From Aliarcobacter skirrowii CCUG 10374 (GTDB lineage: Bacteria > Campylobacterota > Campylobacteria > Campylobacterales > Arcobacteraceae), in contig NZ_CP032099.1 in the NCBI RefSeq assembly GCF_003544835.1, forward strand, positions 1,488,001-1,552,000: a DNA stretch of 64,000 bases, in the 5' to 3' direction. A model generated the notes under the pieces. That model worked only from the letters and a program-made list of their open reading frames with translations. It was not told the origin of the DNA and did no database searches. The stretch's first letter is position 1; each line of letters starts with the position of its first letter. Positions 8,743 to 18,611 of this stretch are shown here, piece by piece. A program made the translations under genes and the position numbers.

Positions 8743-9693
8743 TTATATCCAACCTTTTTTCTTAAAGATTATCAAAGGTGTAACAGCAGCTAAAACCATA
8801 ACTCCAATTGAAAAAAGATATCCATACTCCCAATTAAGTTCGGGCATAATCTCAAAGTTCATTCCATAAATACTTGCAATTAGTGTTGGTGGAAGGAAAA
8901 TTACATTTACAATAGTAAAAATTTTTATAACCTTATTTTGCTCAACACTTAAAAGCCCTATAAATATATTTTGCAAATAATCAATTCTTTCAAAATTAAA
9001 ATTTGTATGATCAATTAATGATCTAATATCTTTTAACATAATAGGAAGTTCACTCTTATCCTCAGTTATTTTTTGAGATTTTAATAAAGAGTTTAAAATT
9101 CTTTGTTTATCCGTTAAATTCTCTCTTATTTTCATATTTAAGTTTTCAAATGAGGACATCTGCTCTAGCAAATCTTCATTTTCAACATCATCATTAAAAG
9201 CCTGTTTTCTTATTGCCGCTATATCTCTATTTAACTCTTCAATAATATCAGCATCTGTATCAATTCTAATGTCAATAATTTGAGAAAAAATAGAGTAACC
9301 TGTTCTATACTCTCTTGGACTTGCTAGAAGTTTTTTAATTGAAGCATCAAAACTTGCTAATTTTTTATATCTAACACTTATTAACAAATCATCTTGTAAA
9401 ATAAAAGAAACCGTCTCATTTACTGGATCTTTTTTGTCATTTATAAGAAAATAACTATTTATCTCTATTCTATTTGCTTCTTCCCAATACCTAGAACTTA
9501 GCTCAATCTCCTCACTCTCTTGTTTTGTAGGAAACTCTATAGCAAAAATATTTTCAACAGCTTTTACCTCTTGCAAAGTTGGAGAAAACATATCTATCCA
9601 AATAACACTCTTTCTATCTTCTATATTTTCTAAAAACTCTAAACCTTGAATTACACTTAATCTATTGCCTTTTTTTACATAACAACTAATCAT
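8743..9693 (-). CDS. corA: Magnesium/cobalt transporter CorA
   Basis: CorA is a homopentameric Mg2+ channel in the inner membrane. The frame is open to 9732, but the ATG at 9693 (MISCYVKKGN) has a good AAGGACT ribosome site and gives 316 residues, the usual length. It also removes overlap with the gspF-like gene. A long cytoplasmic alpha/beta and coiled-coil part is followed by two C-terminal membrane helices separated by the family signature YGMNF (near residue 275) and by a basic tail (FKKKGWI). Homologues transport Mg2+, Co2+ or Ni2+, and the ion preference cannot be read from sequence. Confidence 0.94.
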   Translation of the reverse strand: MISCYVKKGNRLSVIQGLEFLENIEDRKSVIWIDMFSPTLQEVKAVENIFAIEFPTKQESEEIELSSRYWEEANRIEINSYFLINDKKDPVNETVSFILQDDLLISVRYKKLASFDASIKKLLASPREYRTGYSIFSQIIDIRIDTDADIIEELNRDIAAIRKQAFNDDVENEDLLEQMSSFENLNMKIRENLTDKQRILNSLLKSQKITEDKSELPIMLKDIRSLIDHTNFNFERIDYLQNIFIGLLSVEQNKVIKIFTIVNVIFLPPTLIASIYGMNFEIMPELNWEYGYLFSIGVMVLAAVTPLIIFKKKGWI

Positions 9694-9704
9694 TAGAGTC
9701 CTTT

Positions 9705-10892
9705 TTATTTTATTAAACTTCCCATTTCCCAAATAGGTGTAAATATTGCTAATACTATAAATAAAATCATACTAGCAATTATTAGTAAAAATAGTGGCTG
9801 GATTATGGAAATCATAAGATTTACACTATTTTCAAATCTATGTTTATATATGTTTTTTATCTCAGGAACAACAATCTCTAAACTATTTGTAACTTCACCT
9901 GTATTTAGCAGATTTAAAATAATATCATCAAAAATATTTATATCTTTAAAAGCAAAGCAAATACTCTTTCCATTTTCTAGCAAACTATCAATTACGCGGA
10001 TTTTATCCAATAAATATTTATTCTTTACTAAAAGCTTACTATTTAAAAAAGCTTTGTGAAATTCATACTTTGATTTTTGCATAATATCCACTACTAAAAA
10101 AAGTTTATACAGCTGTAAATTTCTTAAAACTATTGAAAATATTGGAATATATTTAATAAATATATAATCTAAGAAATACTCAAATTTCTTACTAATTTTA
10201 TATAAAAAAATTAAAAAAAGTATCAAAAAGGAAACAATTATAATAAAAATCAGAGAATACTCTTTAAAAAATATCTCCATATTTAATAATATTTTTGTGC
10301 TTTGTGGAAGATTCTCTATTTGATTTTGAAAAATAGATTTAAAACTTGGAATAACAAAACTAAAAATAATAAACAAAGAAGCTAAAAATGTAAAAAATAG
10401 AAAAATTGGATAGCCTAAGGCTTTATAAAAACTCTTTTTAATACTATCTTGCTCTTTTAAAAGATGATAAATAGCATCTACATTTCTAGCTAAATTTGAG
10501 CTATTTTGAGAGATATTTAAAAAATCTTTAACAAAATCTTCTATTACAAATTCATCTAATACTTCAGAAATTGGCATAGAGTTTGAGAGTGCATAATTCA
10601 TAGCTTGTAAAAATTTTTGAGTTTTTTTATTTTTTTTTGATTTTATTAAAATATCTATTGCATCACTTATATTTATATTTGATTCAAGCATTAAATTTAA
10701 CTCAAAAAAGATTAATAAAAGCTCTTTTTTAGGAACTCTAACCCTATTTTTAAATTTAATTTCAAATATTGATTTTTTTGCTTTTATAGTTAATATATCA
10801 AACTCTTTTTTTATTAATTCAAGTTCAATATCTGTTACAATTTGATTTTTTATTTCACCATTTTTTTGATATGTTATGTTATATTTTTTCAT
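9705..10892 (-). CDS. gspF: GspF/PilC-type inner-membrane platform protein (CtsF-like)
   Basis: This 395-residue protein has the type II secretion/type IV pilus platform architecture. A cytoplasmic N-terminal GspF repeat (about 55-155) is followed by membrane helices near 160-185 and 212-232, a second cytoplasmic repeat (about 250-350) and a C-terminal helix (365-390, LMISIIQPLFLLIIASMILFIVLAI). It starts within the 3' end of the GspE ATPase gene (14-bp overlap). In Campylobacter the equivalent gene pair (ctsE, ctsF) is required for natural transformation, and the same role is inferred here. The sequence is very Lys/Ile/Phe-rich, like the whole block. Confidence 0.85.
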   Translation of the reverse strand: MKKYNITYQKNGEIKNQIVTDIELELIKKEFDILTIKAKKSIFEIKFKNRVRVPKKELLLIFFELNLMLESNINISDAIDILIKSKKNKKTQKFLQAMNYALSNSMPISEVLDEFVIEDFVKDFLNISQNSSNLARNVDAIYHLLKEQDSIKKSFYKALGYPIFLFFTFLASLFIIFSFVIPSFKSIFQNQIENLPQSTKILLNMEIFFKEYSLIFIIIVSFLILFLIFLYKISKKFEYFLDYIFIKYIPIFSIVLRNLQLYKLFLVVDIMQKSKYEFHKAFLNSKLLVKNKYLLDKIRVIDSLLENGKSICFAFKDINIFDDIILNLLNTGEVTNSLEIVVPEIKNIYKHRFENSVNLMISIIQPLFLLIIASMILFIVLAIFTPIWEMGSLIK

Positions 10893-12249
10893 TTATACAT
10901 ACCAGTTTTTCAAGCTCTTCAATAGATGTTTCACTATTTTTTACTTTTAAAAGTCCATCATCAAGCATTGTTTTATAATTTATAGTTTTTAAATATTGCC
11001 AAAACTCTTGGCTGCTTGCTTTTTTAAAAATTAAAGATGCGATTATCTCATCTACAAGTAGAAGTTCTGCTATACAAACTCTTTCATAAAACTTTGTATA
11101 GTTACACTTTTTGCAACCTTGTGCTTGGCAATATTTACAAAAACTCAAAACCAATCTTTGAGCTAGTGAAGCTTTAAGTGATGTTGAAATCAAATAAGGA
11201 TCTGCTTGTAAATCAAGTAGTCTTGTAATAGTTTCTAATGAACTATTTGAGTGAATACTAGCAAGAACTAAATGACCTGTAAGTGAAGCTTGAAGAGCAA
11301 TATCAAGAGAAAACTTATCTCTAATTTCACCAATAAAGATAATATCTGGATCTTGTCTTAAAATATTTTTTAAAACAAGTTCAAAACTAAGCCCTAACTT
11401 ATTATCTACTGATATTTGATTGATTGAAGGGATTTTATACTCAACTGGATCTTCAACTGTGATTATCTTCTTATCTTCACTATTTAACTCTTTTAAAATT
11501 GAGTATAAAGTTGTAGTTTTTCCACTTCCTGTTGGTCCACTAATTAATATAAGTCCTGATTTTAATTTTAATATATTTTTTAAACTATCATAAATATTTT
11601 GGCTAAAACCCAAAGTTTGTAGTGATTTATCTATATTTTTATTATCCAAAATTCTTAAAACTATTGATTCAGCATCAATAGTTGGCATAGAAGAGAATCT
11701 AAAATCATACTTTTTATTCTCTATAACTCTTGAGAAGCGGCCATCTAGTGGCAAGCGTGTTTGTGTCATATCAAGATTACAAATTAATTTTATATAAGAG
11801 GAAATTATTTTAAAAAATTCAATCGAAAAACTAAAAAATATATTCAATTTTCCATCAATTCTAAACTTAAAAAGTGTCAAATTTTCATAAGATTCAATAT
11901 GTATATCACTAGCTCTTTTCTCTATTGAAAATAGAATCAAACTATCCAAAAAACTAGCAGTTGATAGATTTTCACTATTTAATTTTAATGCATTTCTTGC
12001 TTTTTCATAAAGTGATATTTTTATTTCAATATCTAATAGTAGAAACAAAATCTCTCTTTTTTCAAATTTTTTAAAATTTATATGTTTTACAAAATTATGT
12101 TTAAAATTTAAAATATCAAAATCTTCACAAACAGCCAAAGTCAAAGATATACCATCTTCATAAATTGGTACTATCTCATTTTTTAAGAAAAATTCAACAC
12201 CATATTTAGTAAATATTGAAAAATCTATTTTAGTTTTTAAAAGAGTCAT
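10879..12249 (-). CDS. gspE: GspE/PilB-type secretion ATPase (CtsE-like)
   Basis: This traffic ATPase energises pseudopilus or pilus assembly. The 456-residue protein has Walker A SGPTGSGKTT (about 237-246), an Asp/His-box region (ITVEDPVEY, SLTGHLVLASIHSN), Walker B DIIFIGEIRD (about 302-311) and the C-terminal zinc tetracysteine motif CKYC..GCKKC (Cys 371, 374, 379, 382) typical of GspE/PilB rather than PilT. The N-terminal N1E domain is shortened and diverged. It overlaps the upstream 226-residue gene by 20 bp and gspF by 14 bp. Secretion and DNA-uptake roles cannot be separated by sequence, but the absence of other secretion genes and the nearby comM favour DNA uptake. Confidence 0.9.
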   Translation of the reverse strand: MTLLKTKIDFSIFTKYGVEFFLKNEIVPIYEDGISLTLAVCEDFDILNFKHNFVKHINFKKFEKREILFLLLDIEIKISLYEKARNALKLNSENLSTASFLDSLILFSIEKRASDIHIESYENLTLFKFRIDGKLNIFFSFSIEFFKIISSYIKLICNLDMTQTRLPLDGRFSRVIENKKYDFRFSSMPTIDAESIVLRILDNKNIDKSLQTLGFSQNIYDSLKNILKLKSGLILISGPTGSGKTTTLYSILKELNSEDKKIITVEDPVEYKIPSINQISVDNKLGLSFELVLKNILRQDPDIIFIGEIRDKFSLDIALQASLTGHLVLASIHSNSSLETITRLLDLQADPYLISTSLKASLAQRLVLSFCKYCQAQGCKKCNYTKFYERVCIAELLLVDEIIASLIFKKASSQEFWQYLKTINYKTMLDDGLLKVKNSETSIEELEKLVCINEKI

Positions 12250-12910
12250 ATTGATGCACCTTTAGTTCTAATTTTTGATTTTCAAACTCCAATAAAACAC
12301 TATTGTTATCTGAAATTTTTACTCTAAAATGTTTATAAAAACTATCATTTTCTATCCAAATATTATCTATTAAAACAAAATTTCCAACAATCGCAGTAAG
12401 ATTTGGTATCTTACTTTTTAAATCCTTTTTATCGCTTTTTTCTAAAATTAAATCTCTTATAATATTTTGTTTATTTTTTATATAATATTTTGAAAAATCT
12501 ATATTTAAATCAAAAAAATAGTCATCAGATTTAATTTTTTTTAGACTAAAACTACTTATATTTGAGAAGTCATTAAATTTTTCAATATCTATTAAAAACT
12601 TAATCAAACTATTTTTTGATGATTTTGCAACCACTCTAATCTCATCTTTAAAATTCTCTATTTTTTGAATAAAAACTTTGTTTTCATTTGCTATTTCGCC
12701 AATTTGTTTTGATATCTCTATTAATGGTGTACTATTTTTCTTATTTAAAATATCATAAATTTTAGAATCTTTCTCTTCTAAACTATTTTTAAAAACAACA
12801 TTATTAAAAATAGCAAATATTAAAAAAAATATTAAAATAGGAAGTAATACTAGCTGTATTTTTGTTTTTATTTTGCTATTAATGAAGCTATTATTTAGAT
12901 AATTTAACAT
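12230..12910 (-). CDS. Single-pass membrane protein of the DNA-uptake block, PilO/GspM-like topology
   Basis: I do not recognise a specific family. The 226-residue protein has a short basic cytoplasmic start, one membrane helix (about 18-38, IQLVLLPILIFFLIFAIFNNVVF), a predicted coiled coil (about 45-95) and an alpha/beta periplasmic tail. That order matches PilO or GspM, which sit next to PilN/GspL partners. It overlaps its neighbours by 20 bp on both sides, placing it in the same translational unit as the GspE ATPase. A role as an assembly-platform component is inferred from topology and position only. Confidence 0.6.
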   Translation of the reverse strand: MLNYLNNSFINSKIKTKIQLVLLPILIFFLIFAIFNNVVFKNSLEEKDSKIYDILNKKNSTPLIEISKQIGEIANENKVFIQKIENFKDEIRVVAKSSKNSLIKFLIDIEKFNDFSNISSFSLKKIKSDDYFFDLNIDFSKYYIKNKQNIIRDLILEKSDKKDLKSKIPNLTAIVGNFVLIDNIWIENDSFYKHFRVKISDNNSVLLEFENQKLELKVHQYDSFKN

Positions 12911-13763
12911 CTATTGTTGCCCTAAAGATATCTTTATCATCTAAAAAATTTATTGAACTTTGCTCTATTTTGTTAAAACTATTTAAAAAATTATTAATAT
13001 TATCTTTATTTGGAGATTCAACAACAATTTTTGCAAAATCTGTTTTATAATCAAAAATAATAATATCAACAAAGGTAGAGTTTGCATCTTTTAAAGTTTT
13101 ATAAAATCTATCTTCAAAACTAACAAACTCATGATTTTTTAATATCATATTTGGATCTATATTTTTTAAAGCAAAATCTTTTTCATACTCATTTTTAAAA
13201 TAACTTATTGAAAAAATTGTAAAAATAAAAATATATAAAACAAAAAGATAAAAACTAAAATCTTTTGATAAATTGACTCTTTTTAACTCCTGCTTATAGC
13301 TCTTTTTTGATTTTCTTAAAAAATCATCTTCTAGGATTTTTAAATCATCTTTTGATAAATTTTTTATATATTTAAAATCTATATTGAATTTTTTATCTAA
13401 AAATGTTAAAAGTTCAGAGTTTTCAATTTTTTGATTTATTTTTTGAAGGTAGTATAGTTTTTTATCTTTAAAAATTACAAAAAAATTCTCGCAAATAAAT
13501 AAAGAAAATCCTATAAAATCGAACTCCTTTATCTCTTTTATAATCTCATACTCAAAATATTTAAAAGATTTATCCATAATAAAGAGTTGATACTCTTTTG
13601 TTTTTTCGACAAAATTTATATAAATTTTCTGATTTTTTTCAATTTTTATATTTTTTAGGTTTAAATTTGTTGATATATAATCTTTTAGAAAATTATCATT
13701 TATCTTCTCTTTTACCTCAAAATCAACAATAGTTATATCTAAAACTGTTGCGATAAAAGACAA
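12891..13763 (-). CDS. Bitopic membrane protein of the DNA-uptake block, GspL/PilN-like topology
   Basis: The 290-residue protein is not assignable to a named family by eye. It has a cytoplasmic N-terminal alpha/beta part of about 170 residues (no nucleotide-binding motif), one membrane helix (about 173-192, FYLFVLYIFIFTIFSISYF) and a periplasmic part of about 100 residues with a ferredoxin-like alternation of strands and helices. This is the layout of GspL or fused PilM/PilN. It is first in the overlapping block, 24 bp downstream of era. Campylobacter has a small membrane gene (ctsX) in the same place before ctsE, and this pair may be its counterpart. Confidence 0.6.
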   Translation of the reverse strand: MSFIATVLDITIVDFEVKEKINDNFLKDYISTNLNLKNIKIEKNQKIYINFVEKTKEYQLFIMDKSFKYFEYEIIKEIKEFDFIGFSLFICENFFVIFKDKKLYYLQKINQKIENSELLTFLDKKFNIDFKYIKNLSKDDLKILEDDFLRKSKKSYKQELKRVNLSKDFSFYLFVLYIFIFTIFSISYFKNEYEKDFALKNIDPNMILKNHEFVSFEDRFYKTLKDANSTFVDIIIFDYKTDFAKIVVESPNKDNINNFLNSFNKIEQSSINFLDDKDIFRATIDVKLSK

Positions 13764-13787
13764 TTTAAACCCCCTTAAAAAATAAGT

Positions 13788-14672
13788 TTAACTATCGAAT
13801 TCATACCCCATAGATTTTAAAGCATCTTTATTTTTTGTCCAATTTTTCTTTACACTAACAAATAACTCAAGAAAACATTTTTTACCACTAAGTTTTTCAA
13901 TTTTTAATCTTGAAGCTTTCCCAATTCTTTTGATTGCTGTTGCATTTTGACCAATAATCATACCTTTTTGGCTATCTTTTTGAACAATAATTTTTGCTTT
14001 TATTACATCAACATTTGGTTTCTCTTCAATTTTATTTATCATAACATCAGCTTCATAAGGAATCTCATCACTAATATTTTCAAAGATAGCCTCTCTAATA
14101 AACTCTTTGTATATATCTCTTAAATGTTCTGTTGTGATAATCTCTGGATCAAATAAATATGGATGAACTGGTAAATATTTTACAACCTCATCTAAAATAT
14201 CAGATTTTTTAGTAGCTTTTTTTATAGATATTGGAATAATTGCCTCATATTTATCACTATATTTTTCATACTCTTTAAGTTTGCTCATAAGCTCTTCATT
14301 ATTTACAAAATCTATTTTTGTAAGAAGTAAAATATGTTTTGTATTTTTTTTATTTTTCTCTAAAAAATCTTCATAATATTTTAAACTATCAGTTACTGGA
14401 GCTAAAAAAAGTATCAAATCACAATCTCCAATAGCTTTTAGTGCTTCATCAAGCATAAATTTGTTTAAAAGTTTTTCTGTCTCATGAATTCCTGGAGTAT
14501 CTACAAAAACAATCTGGTCATCTTCGTGCATAACTATAATATTTGATCTTTTTCTAGTTGCATTTGCTTTGTGTGAAACCATAGCAATCTTTTCACCAAC
14601 AAGCCAGTTTAAAAGTGAACTTTTACCTGCATTTGGTCTTCCTACAACTGAAACATATCCGCATTTTGTCAT
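13788..14672 (-). CDS. era: GTPase Era
   Basis: Era is a ribosome assembly GTPase that binds the 3' end of 16S rRNA. The 294-residue protein has G1 GRPNAGKS (11-18), G3 DTPGIH (58-63), G4 LTKID (about 117-121), and a C-terminal KH domain with the RNA-binding loop QKGMIIGQNATAIKRIG. Start MTKCGYVSVVG. Length and both domains are normal. It is followed 24 bp later by the GspL/PilN-like gene and preceded at 77 bp by comM, so this essential gene lies between competence-related genes on the same strand. Confidence 0.96.
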   Translation of the reverse strand: MTKCGYVSVVGRPNAGKSSLLNWLVGEKIAMVSHKANATRKRSNIIVMHEDDQIVFVDTPGIHETEKLLNKFMLDEALKAIGDCDLILFLAPVTDSLKYYEDFLEKNKKNTKHILLLTKIDFVNNEELMSKLKEYEKYSDKYEAIIPISIKKATKKSDILDEVVKYLPVHPYLFDPEIITTEHLRDIYKEFIREAIFENISDEIPYEADVMINKIEEKPNVDVIKAKIIVQKDSQKGMIIGQNATAIKRIGKASRLKIEKLSGKKCFLELFVSVKKNWTKNKDALKSMGYEFDS

Positions 14673-14749
14673 TAATTTGCCTTTTTTAATAAATAGTTAT
14701 AATAGTAACATAATTTTAATTTCAAAATTAAGAAAAACTCCATTTATAA

Positions 14750-16252
14750 CTACCTTCTTCTAAAATTTAAACTTTTTAATAAATCACTTTTAGTAATAAG
14801 TTCATTATTATTTATATCAGCAATAGTTCTTGCCACTTTTAAAACTTTATTTATACTTCTAAAAGATAAGCAGTAGTTAATTCTTGCTTTTTCAAGTATT
14901 TGCTTACTCTCATCATCTAAAATACAATATTTTTTTATATCCTCATCATTAAGTTTCCCATTTAACTCTTTTTGTCCTCTTTGCTTTTGTTTAATAAAAG
15001 CATTTATAACACTTTCATGAAGCTCTTTAGAGCTTACAATATTTTTATTATCATTAAAACTATCATTCATAACTAAATATAGATCAATCCTATCCAAAAA
15101 TGGCTCGCTAAGCCTATTTTTATATCTTTGTATCTCTAAGCTATTACATCTGCACTCTTTTACACTTGAAAGTAAATTTCCACAAGGACAAGGATTAAGT
15201 GCTGCTACAAATATGAACTTTGTCTCATAAACTATTTTGTTATTTACCCTTGATATTAATATTTTATTATCCTCAAGTGGCTCTCTTAATGCTTCTAAAA
15301 TATGATTTGGAAAGTGTGGTAATTCATCAAAAAATAAAATACCATTGTTGCTAAGTGCAACTTCTCCCATAGAGTTTGAACCGCCCAAAATTGAAGATTT
15401 TGTTGCAGTGTGATGAGGATTTCTAAAAGCTCTTATTGGTTTAAAATCAACTTCAAGCATATCAAGAGCTTGAAGTTTTGCTTTCTCTAAAATCTCTTCT
15501 AAACTCATAGGAGTTAAAATATACTGTAACCTTTTTGCAATCATAGATTTACCACAACCTGGACTGCCTTCCATAATAAAATTGTGATTCCCAGCAGCAC
15601 AAATAATAGCTGCATACTTAGCCATATCTTGACCTAAAATATCACTAAAATCATTTAAATAGCTCTCATCATAGTAGTAAGTTTCATCATTTATAATAAT
15701 TTTTTTATATGGTAAAATCTCATTTTGATATAAAAATTGCTCTTTTTTATCACTTTTTACAAAATTTATAGCATCATTTAAATTATCAACAACAAAAATC
15801 TCAATATTTGGAATATTTGCCAACTTTTTTGCACTCTCTTTACAAACAGCAACTTTTTTTAGCTCTCCTTGTTTTGCTAATGACAATACTATTGCAAATA
15901 TGTGATTTGTATCTTTTACTTTACCATCAAGTGCTAACTCTCCAAAGAAAAATATATCATCAAAAAATAGCTTTGTTTCATTAAAAAGTGCAACTTGTAA
16001 AGCTATTGCTAAATCAAAATGTGTTCCCCTTTTACTCAATTCAGATGGTGAGAGGTTAATTGTTATTTTTAGAGGAGGAAATTTATAATCATTTGTTAAA
16101 AGTGAAGATTTAACTCTATCTTTTGACTCATTTATACTTGCACTTACCATTCCTACTATTGTAAAACTTGGCATTCCTCTTGTAAATGTTGATTCAACAT
16201 CAACTACAGTTGCATCAATTGAAGATAGTGTTGCAGATTTTATAACTTTCAT
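14750..16252 (-). CDS. comM: YifB/ComM-family Mg-chelatase-like AAA+ ATPase
   Basis: ComM is a hexameric branch-migration helicase that extends strand exchange during natural transformation. The 500-residue protein has the Lon-protease-like N-terminal domain (about 20-165, with SPSELSKRGTHFDLAIAL), then the Mg_chelatase AAA+ core with Walker A GSPGCGKS (229-236), Walker B ILFFDELPHF, a cysteine cluster NPCPCG..CRC and a C-terminal helical domain (RSINKVLKVARTIADI). The ATG at 16252 follows GAGG. The family is well established, and the transformation role is transferred from studied homologues. Confidence 0.93.
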   Translation of the reverse strand: MKVIKSATLSSIDATVVDVESTFTRGMPSFTIVGMVSASINESKDRVKSSLLTNDYKFPPLKITINLSPSELSKRGTHFDLAIALQVALFNETKLFFDDIFFFGELALDGKVKDTNHIFAIVLSLAKQGELKKVAVCKESAKKLANIPNIEIFVVDNLNDAINFVKSDKKEQFLYQNEILPYKKIIINDETYYYDESYLNDFSDILGQDMAKYAAIICAAGNHNFIMEGSPGCGKSMIAKRLQYILTPMSLEEILEKAKLQALDMLEVDFKPIRAFRNPHHTATKSSILGGSNSMGEVALSNNGILFFDELPHFPNHILEALREPLEDNKILISRVNNKIVYETKFIFVAALNPCPCGNLLSSVKECRCNSLEIQRYKNRLSEPFLDRIDLYLVMNDSFNDNKNIVSSKELHESVINAFIKQKQRGQKELNGKLNDEDIKKYCILDDESKQILEKARINYCLSFRSINKVLKVARTIADINNNELITKSDLLKSLNFRRR

Positions 16253-16365
16253 TATAGCCTCTTTAAGATTTTTTTGATTTTACAATATTTAAATAAATAA
16301 TGCAAAAATGTATTTTTTATGATAGAATTTACACCTAAATCTTAATTTGGGCTAAAGGGGAAAAT

Positions 16366-18156
16366 ATGTCTACAAGTAAGAAGCTTTTTTTGACTATGTT
16401 TTTTAACATAATAACTTTGGTTTTTATAATTTCTATATCATTTTTTATTGCTAAAAAAAATATTGAACTTATCATTAACAAAGATTTAGAAACTCTTGGT
16501 GAGTCAATATACTCTTTAAGCTCTTTATATGCAAAAAATGATCCAAAAGGTTATGAAAAAGATGAGTTTAAAAATGCTATAAAAGCGATAAAAATTGGTA
16601 AAAGTGGTTATATATATTTTGTAGATAAAGATGGAAATATTACAATACATCCAACTATTGAAGGGAAAAACCTATCATCTTTAGATTTTATTAAAACAAT
16701 AACTTCAAGTAATGAAGGAAGTGGCATAATAGAGTATTACACAGATGTAACAAATCAAGATAAAATCATATATTACAAATACATTCCTGAGTGGGAAATG
16801 TGGCTGGTTCCAGGTATAAACAAAGAGGACTATTTAGAAGATATATATTTTGAGTTCTTTTATAAAATTGTCCTTCTTGGTGCTTTAATTATTATTTTAC
16901 AACTTTTTATATTTTTCTTTATTGCAAAAGGAATCACAAACAGAATAAAAGAGTTTTCTATGCACTTTAGAGAGTTTATAAATTTTATTACATATAAACA
17001 AAATAGAATTGATAAACGAGAGATAAAAGGTGATTGCGAATTCTCAACAATGACAAAAGATATCAATAGTGCAATTGATGAGTTTGATAATAAATTTAAA
17101 ATTGATATGAGAGTTATTGGAGAGAGTGTTTTAACTTTTGATAAATTAAGAAAGGGTATATTTAGTTGTAGAGTAAAATCAGATAGTTCTAATCCTATGA
17201 TTAATACATTGAAAAATACAATTAATGAAGCTATTGATGACTTAGAAACTTATATGAAAGATATTGAAAAAGTTCTTAAATCTTATAGTTTAAATGATTA
17301 TAAAGATAGACTAAAAATTAGTAAGCAAATATCAAATCCATCGAACTTATTACAAGTTATGGAGGGTGTTAATAGTTTGGGTGATACTTTAGCAACTCAA
17401 GCTAAAAATGGACTTGAAGATGGAAATGTATTAGAAAATAATTCACAAACATTAAAAAACTCACTTGAGAATTTAAGTTCAAAAATTACAAAACAGATTG
17501 AGAGTTTAAGAGAGACAACAGTAGCTGTACAAACAATTTCAGAAATTACAAAAAATAACTCTAAAAATACTAATGAGATGTCAAATCTAGCAGAAATTGT
17601 AAAACAAGCCGTTGAAGATGGTTATAAACTTGCAAACCAAACAACTCTATCTATGGATGAGATAAATGCTAAAGTTACAGCTATAAACGAAGCAATTACA
17701 ATTATTGATCAAATAGCATTTCAAACAAATATTTTAAGCCTAAACGCTGCAGTTGAAGCGGCAACTGCTGGAGAAGCTGGTAAAGGTTTTGCAGTTGTTG
17801 CTGGTGAGGTGAGAAATCTAGCAAATAAAAGTGCAGAAGCAGCAAATGATATAAAAAATCTAGTTGAATTAGCTAATTCAAAAGCCTATGAAGGAAAATC
17901 AATATCTAGCAAAATGCAAGATGGATATAAAGCTCTACATTCTCATATATCACAAACTTTAAAAATTATTCAAAGCGTAAGTGATGCAGCAAATGAGCAA
18001 ATGGTTGGAATTAATCAAGTTAATGAAACTATTACTATTTTAGATCAAATATCAAAAGAGAATGAAAAAGAGACAATACTTATAAATGATATATCAAATG
18101 TAGTTTCGCAAATGGCGGCTGAAGCATTAGAAGATGCTAAAAGTAAAAAGTTTTAA
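16366..18156 (+). CDS. Methyl-accepting chemotaxis protein with periplasmic single-Cache domain
   Basis: A 596-residue chemoreceptor. TM1 is at about 8-28, and a periplasmic sensor at about 30-160 has the sCache pattern [28 protein letters not shown]2 is at about 165-188, then come a HAMP-like linker and a coiled-coil signalling domain. Its tip carries [20 protein letters not shown] and [13 protein letters not shown] (about 445-480), the CheA/CheW contact region. There is no C-terminal CheR-binding pentapeptide. sCache domains often bind small carboxylates, but the ligand here is unknown. The PAS gene that follows is 10 bp downstream, so the two are probably co-transcribed. Confidence 0.95.
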   Translation: MSTSKKLFLTMFFNIITLVFIISISFFIAKKNIELIINKDLETLGESIYSLSSLYAKNDPKGYEKDEFKNAIKAIKIGKSGYIYFVDKDGNITIHPTIEGKNLSSLDFIKTITSSNEGSGIIEYYTDVTNQDKIIYYKYIPEWEMWLVPGINKEDYLEDIYFEFFYKIVLLGALIIILQLFIFFFIAKGITNRIKEFSMHFREFINFITYKQNRIDKREIKGDCEFSTMTKDINSAIDEFDNKFKIDMRVIGESVLTFDKLRKGIFSCRVKSDSSNPMINTLKNTINEAIDDLETYMKDIEKVLKSYSLNDYKDRLKISKQISNPSNLLQVMEGVNSLGDTLATQAKNGLEDGNVLENNSQTLKNSLENLSSKITKQIESLRETTVAVQTISEITKNNSKNTNEMSNLAEIVKQAVEDGYKLANQTTLSMDEINAKVTAINEAITIIDQIAFQTNILSLNAAVEAATAGEAGKGFAVVAGEVRNLANKSAEAANDIKNLVELANSKAYEGKSISSKMQDGYKALHSHISQTLKIIQSVSDAANEQMVGINQVNETITILDQISKENEKETILINDISNVVSQMAAEALEDAKSKKF

Positions 18157-18166
18157 AGGATAATCT

Positions 18167-18562
18167 ATGAGCAATAAAGAGAAAATTTTAGATGATTACG
18201 CGTTTTTAGTTAGCGAAACTGATGAAAAAGGTGTTATACGATTTGCAAACAGAGATTTTTGCAATATTGCTGAGTATGAAATTGAAGAACTAATTGGAAA
18301 ACCTCATAATGTTGTAAGACATAAAGATATGCCAAAAGTTGCATTTAAAGATCTTTGGGAAACAGTTAAAAAAGGTAATATTTGGACAGGTTATGTAAAA
18401 AATGCTACAAAAAATGGTGACTTTTATTGGGTTTTTGCAACTGTTTATCCATTTATTTCATGCGATGGAACAAAAGGTTATCTATCTTGTAGAAGAAAAG
18501 CTTCAAGAGATGAGATTGAAAAAATGTCAAAAATTTATGAAGAGCTTATAAAACAAGAGTAA
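18167..18562 (+). CDS. PAS-domain protein, Aer N-terminus/CetB-like
   Basis: This 131-residue protein is a single PAS domain of the type found at the N terminus of the redox receptor Aer: YAFLVSETDEKGVIRFANRDFCNIAEY, then the helix EELIGKPHNVVRHKDMPKVAF and WTGYVKNATKNGDFYWVFATVYP. In Aer and in Campylobacter CetB this fold holds FAD and senses redox state. There is no membrane or output domain, so it must act on a partner. Directly upstream is a chemoreceptor gene. An energy-taxis role is inferred from family and position. Confidence 0.88.
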   Translation: MSNKEKILDDYAFLVSETDEKGVIRFANRDFCNIAEYEIEELIGKPHNVVRHKDMPKVAFKDLWETVKKGNIWTGYVKNATKNGDFYWVFATVYPFISCDGTKGYLSCRRKASRDEIEKMSKIYEELIKQE

Positions 18563-18593
18563 GTTAATTTAATATTACTAAGATATAATTTCA

Positions 18594-18599
18594 ACAAAA
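18594..18599 (+). promoter_or_regulatory. -10 box upstream of the zinc-ribbon membrane gene
   Basis: TATAAT lies within AAGATATAATTT, 12 bp before the gene start, so the transcript would be nearly leaderless. No -35 box is evident, as is usual for sigma70 promoters in this phylum. Confidence 0.45.
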
Positions 18600-18611
18600 A
18601 TAGGAATTTTT

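Noticed and set aside
9694-9732. 13-residue N-terminal extension of corA overlapping the gspF-like gene
   Set aside because: The internal ATG has an AAGGACT site and the usual CorA beginning.
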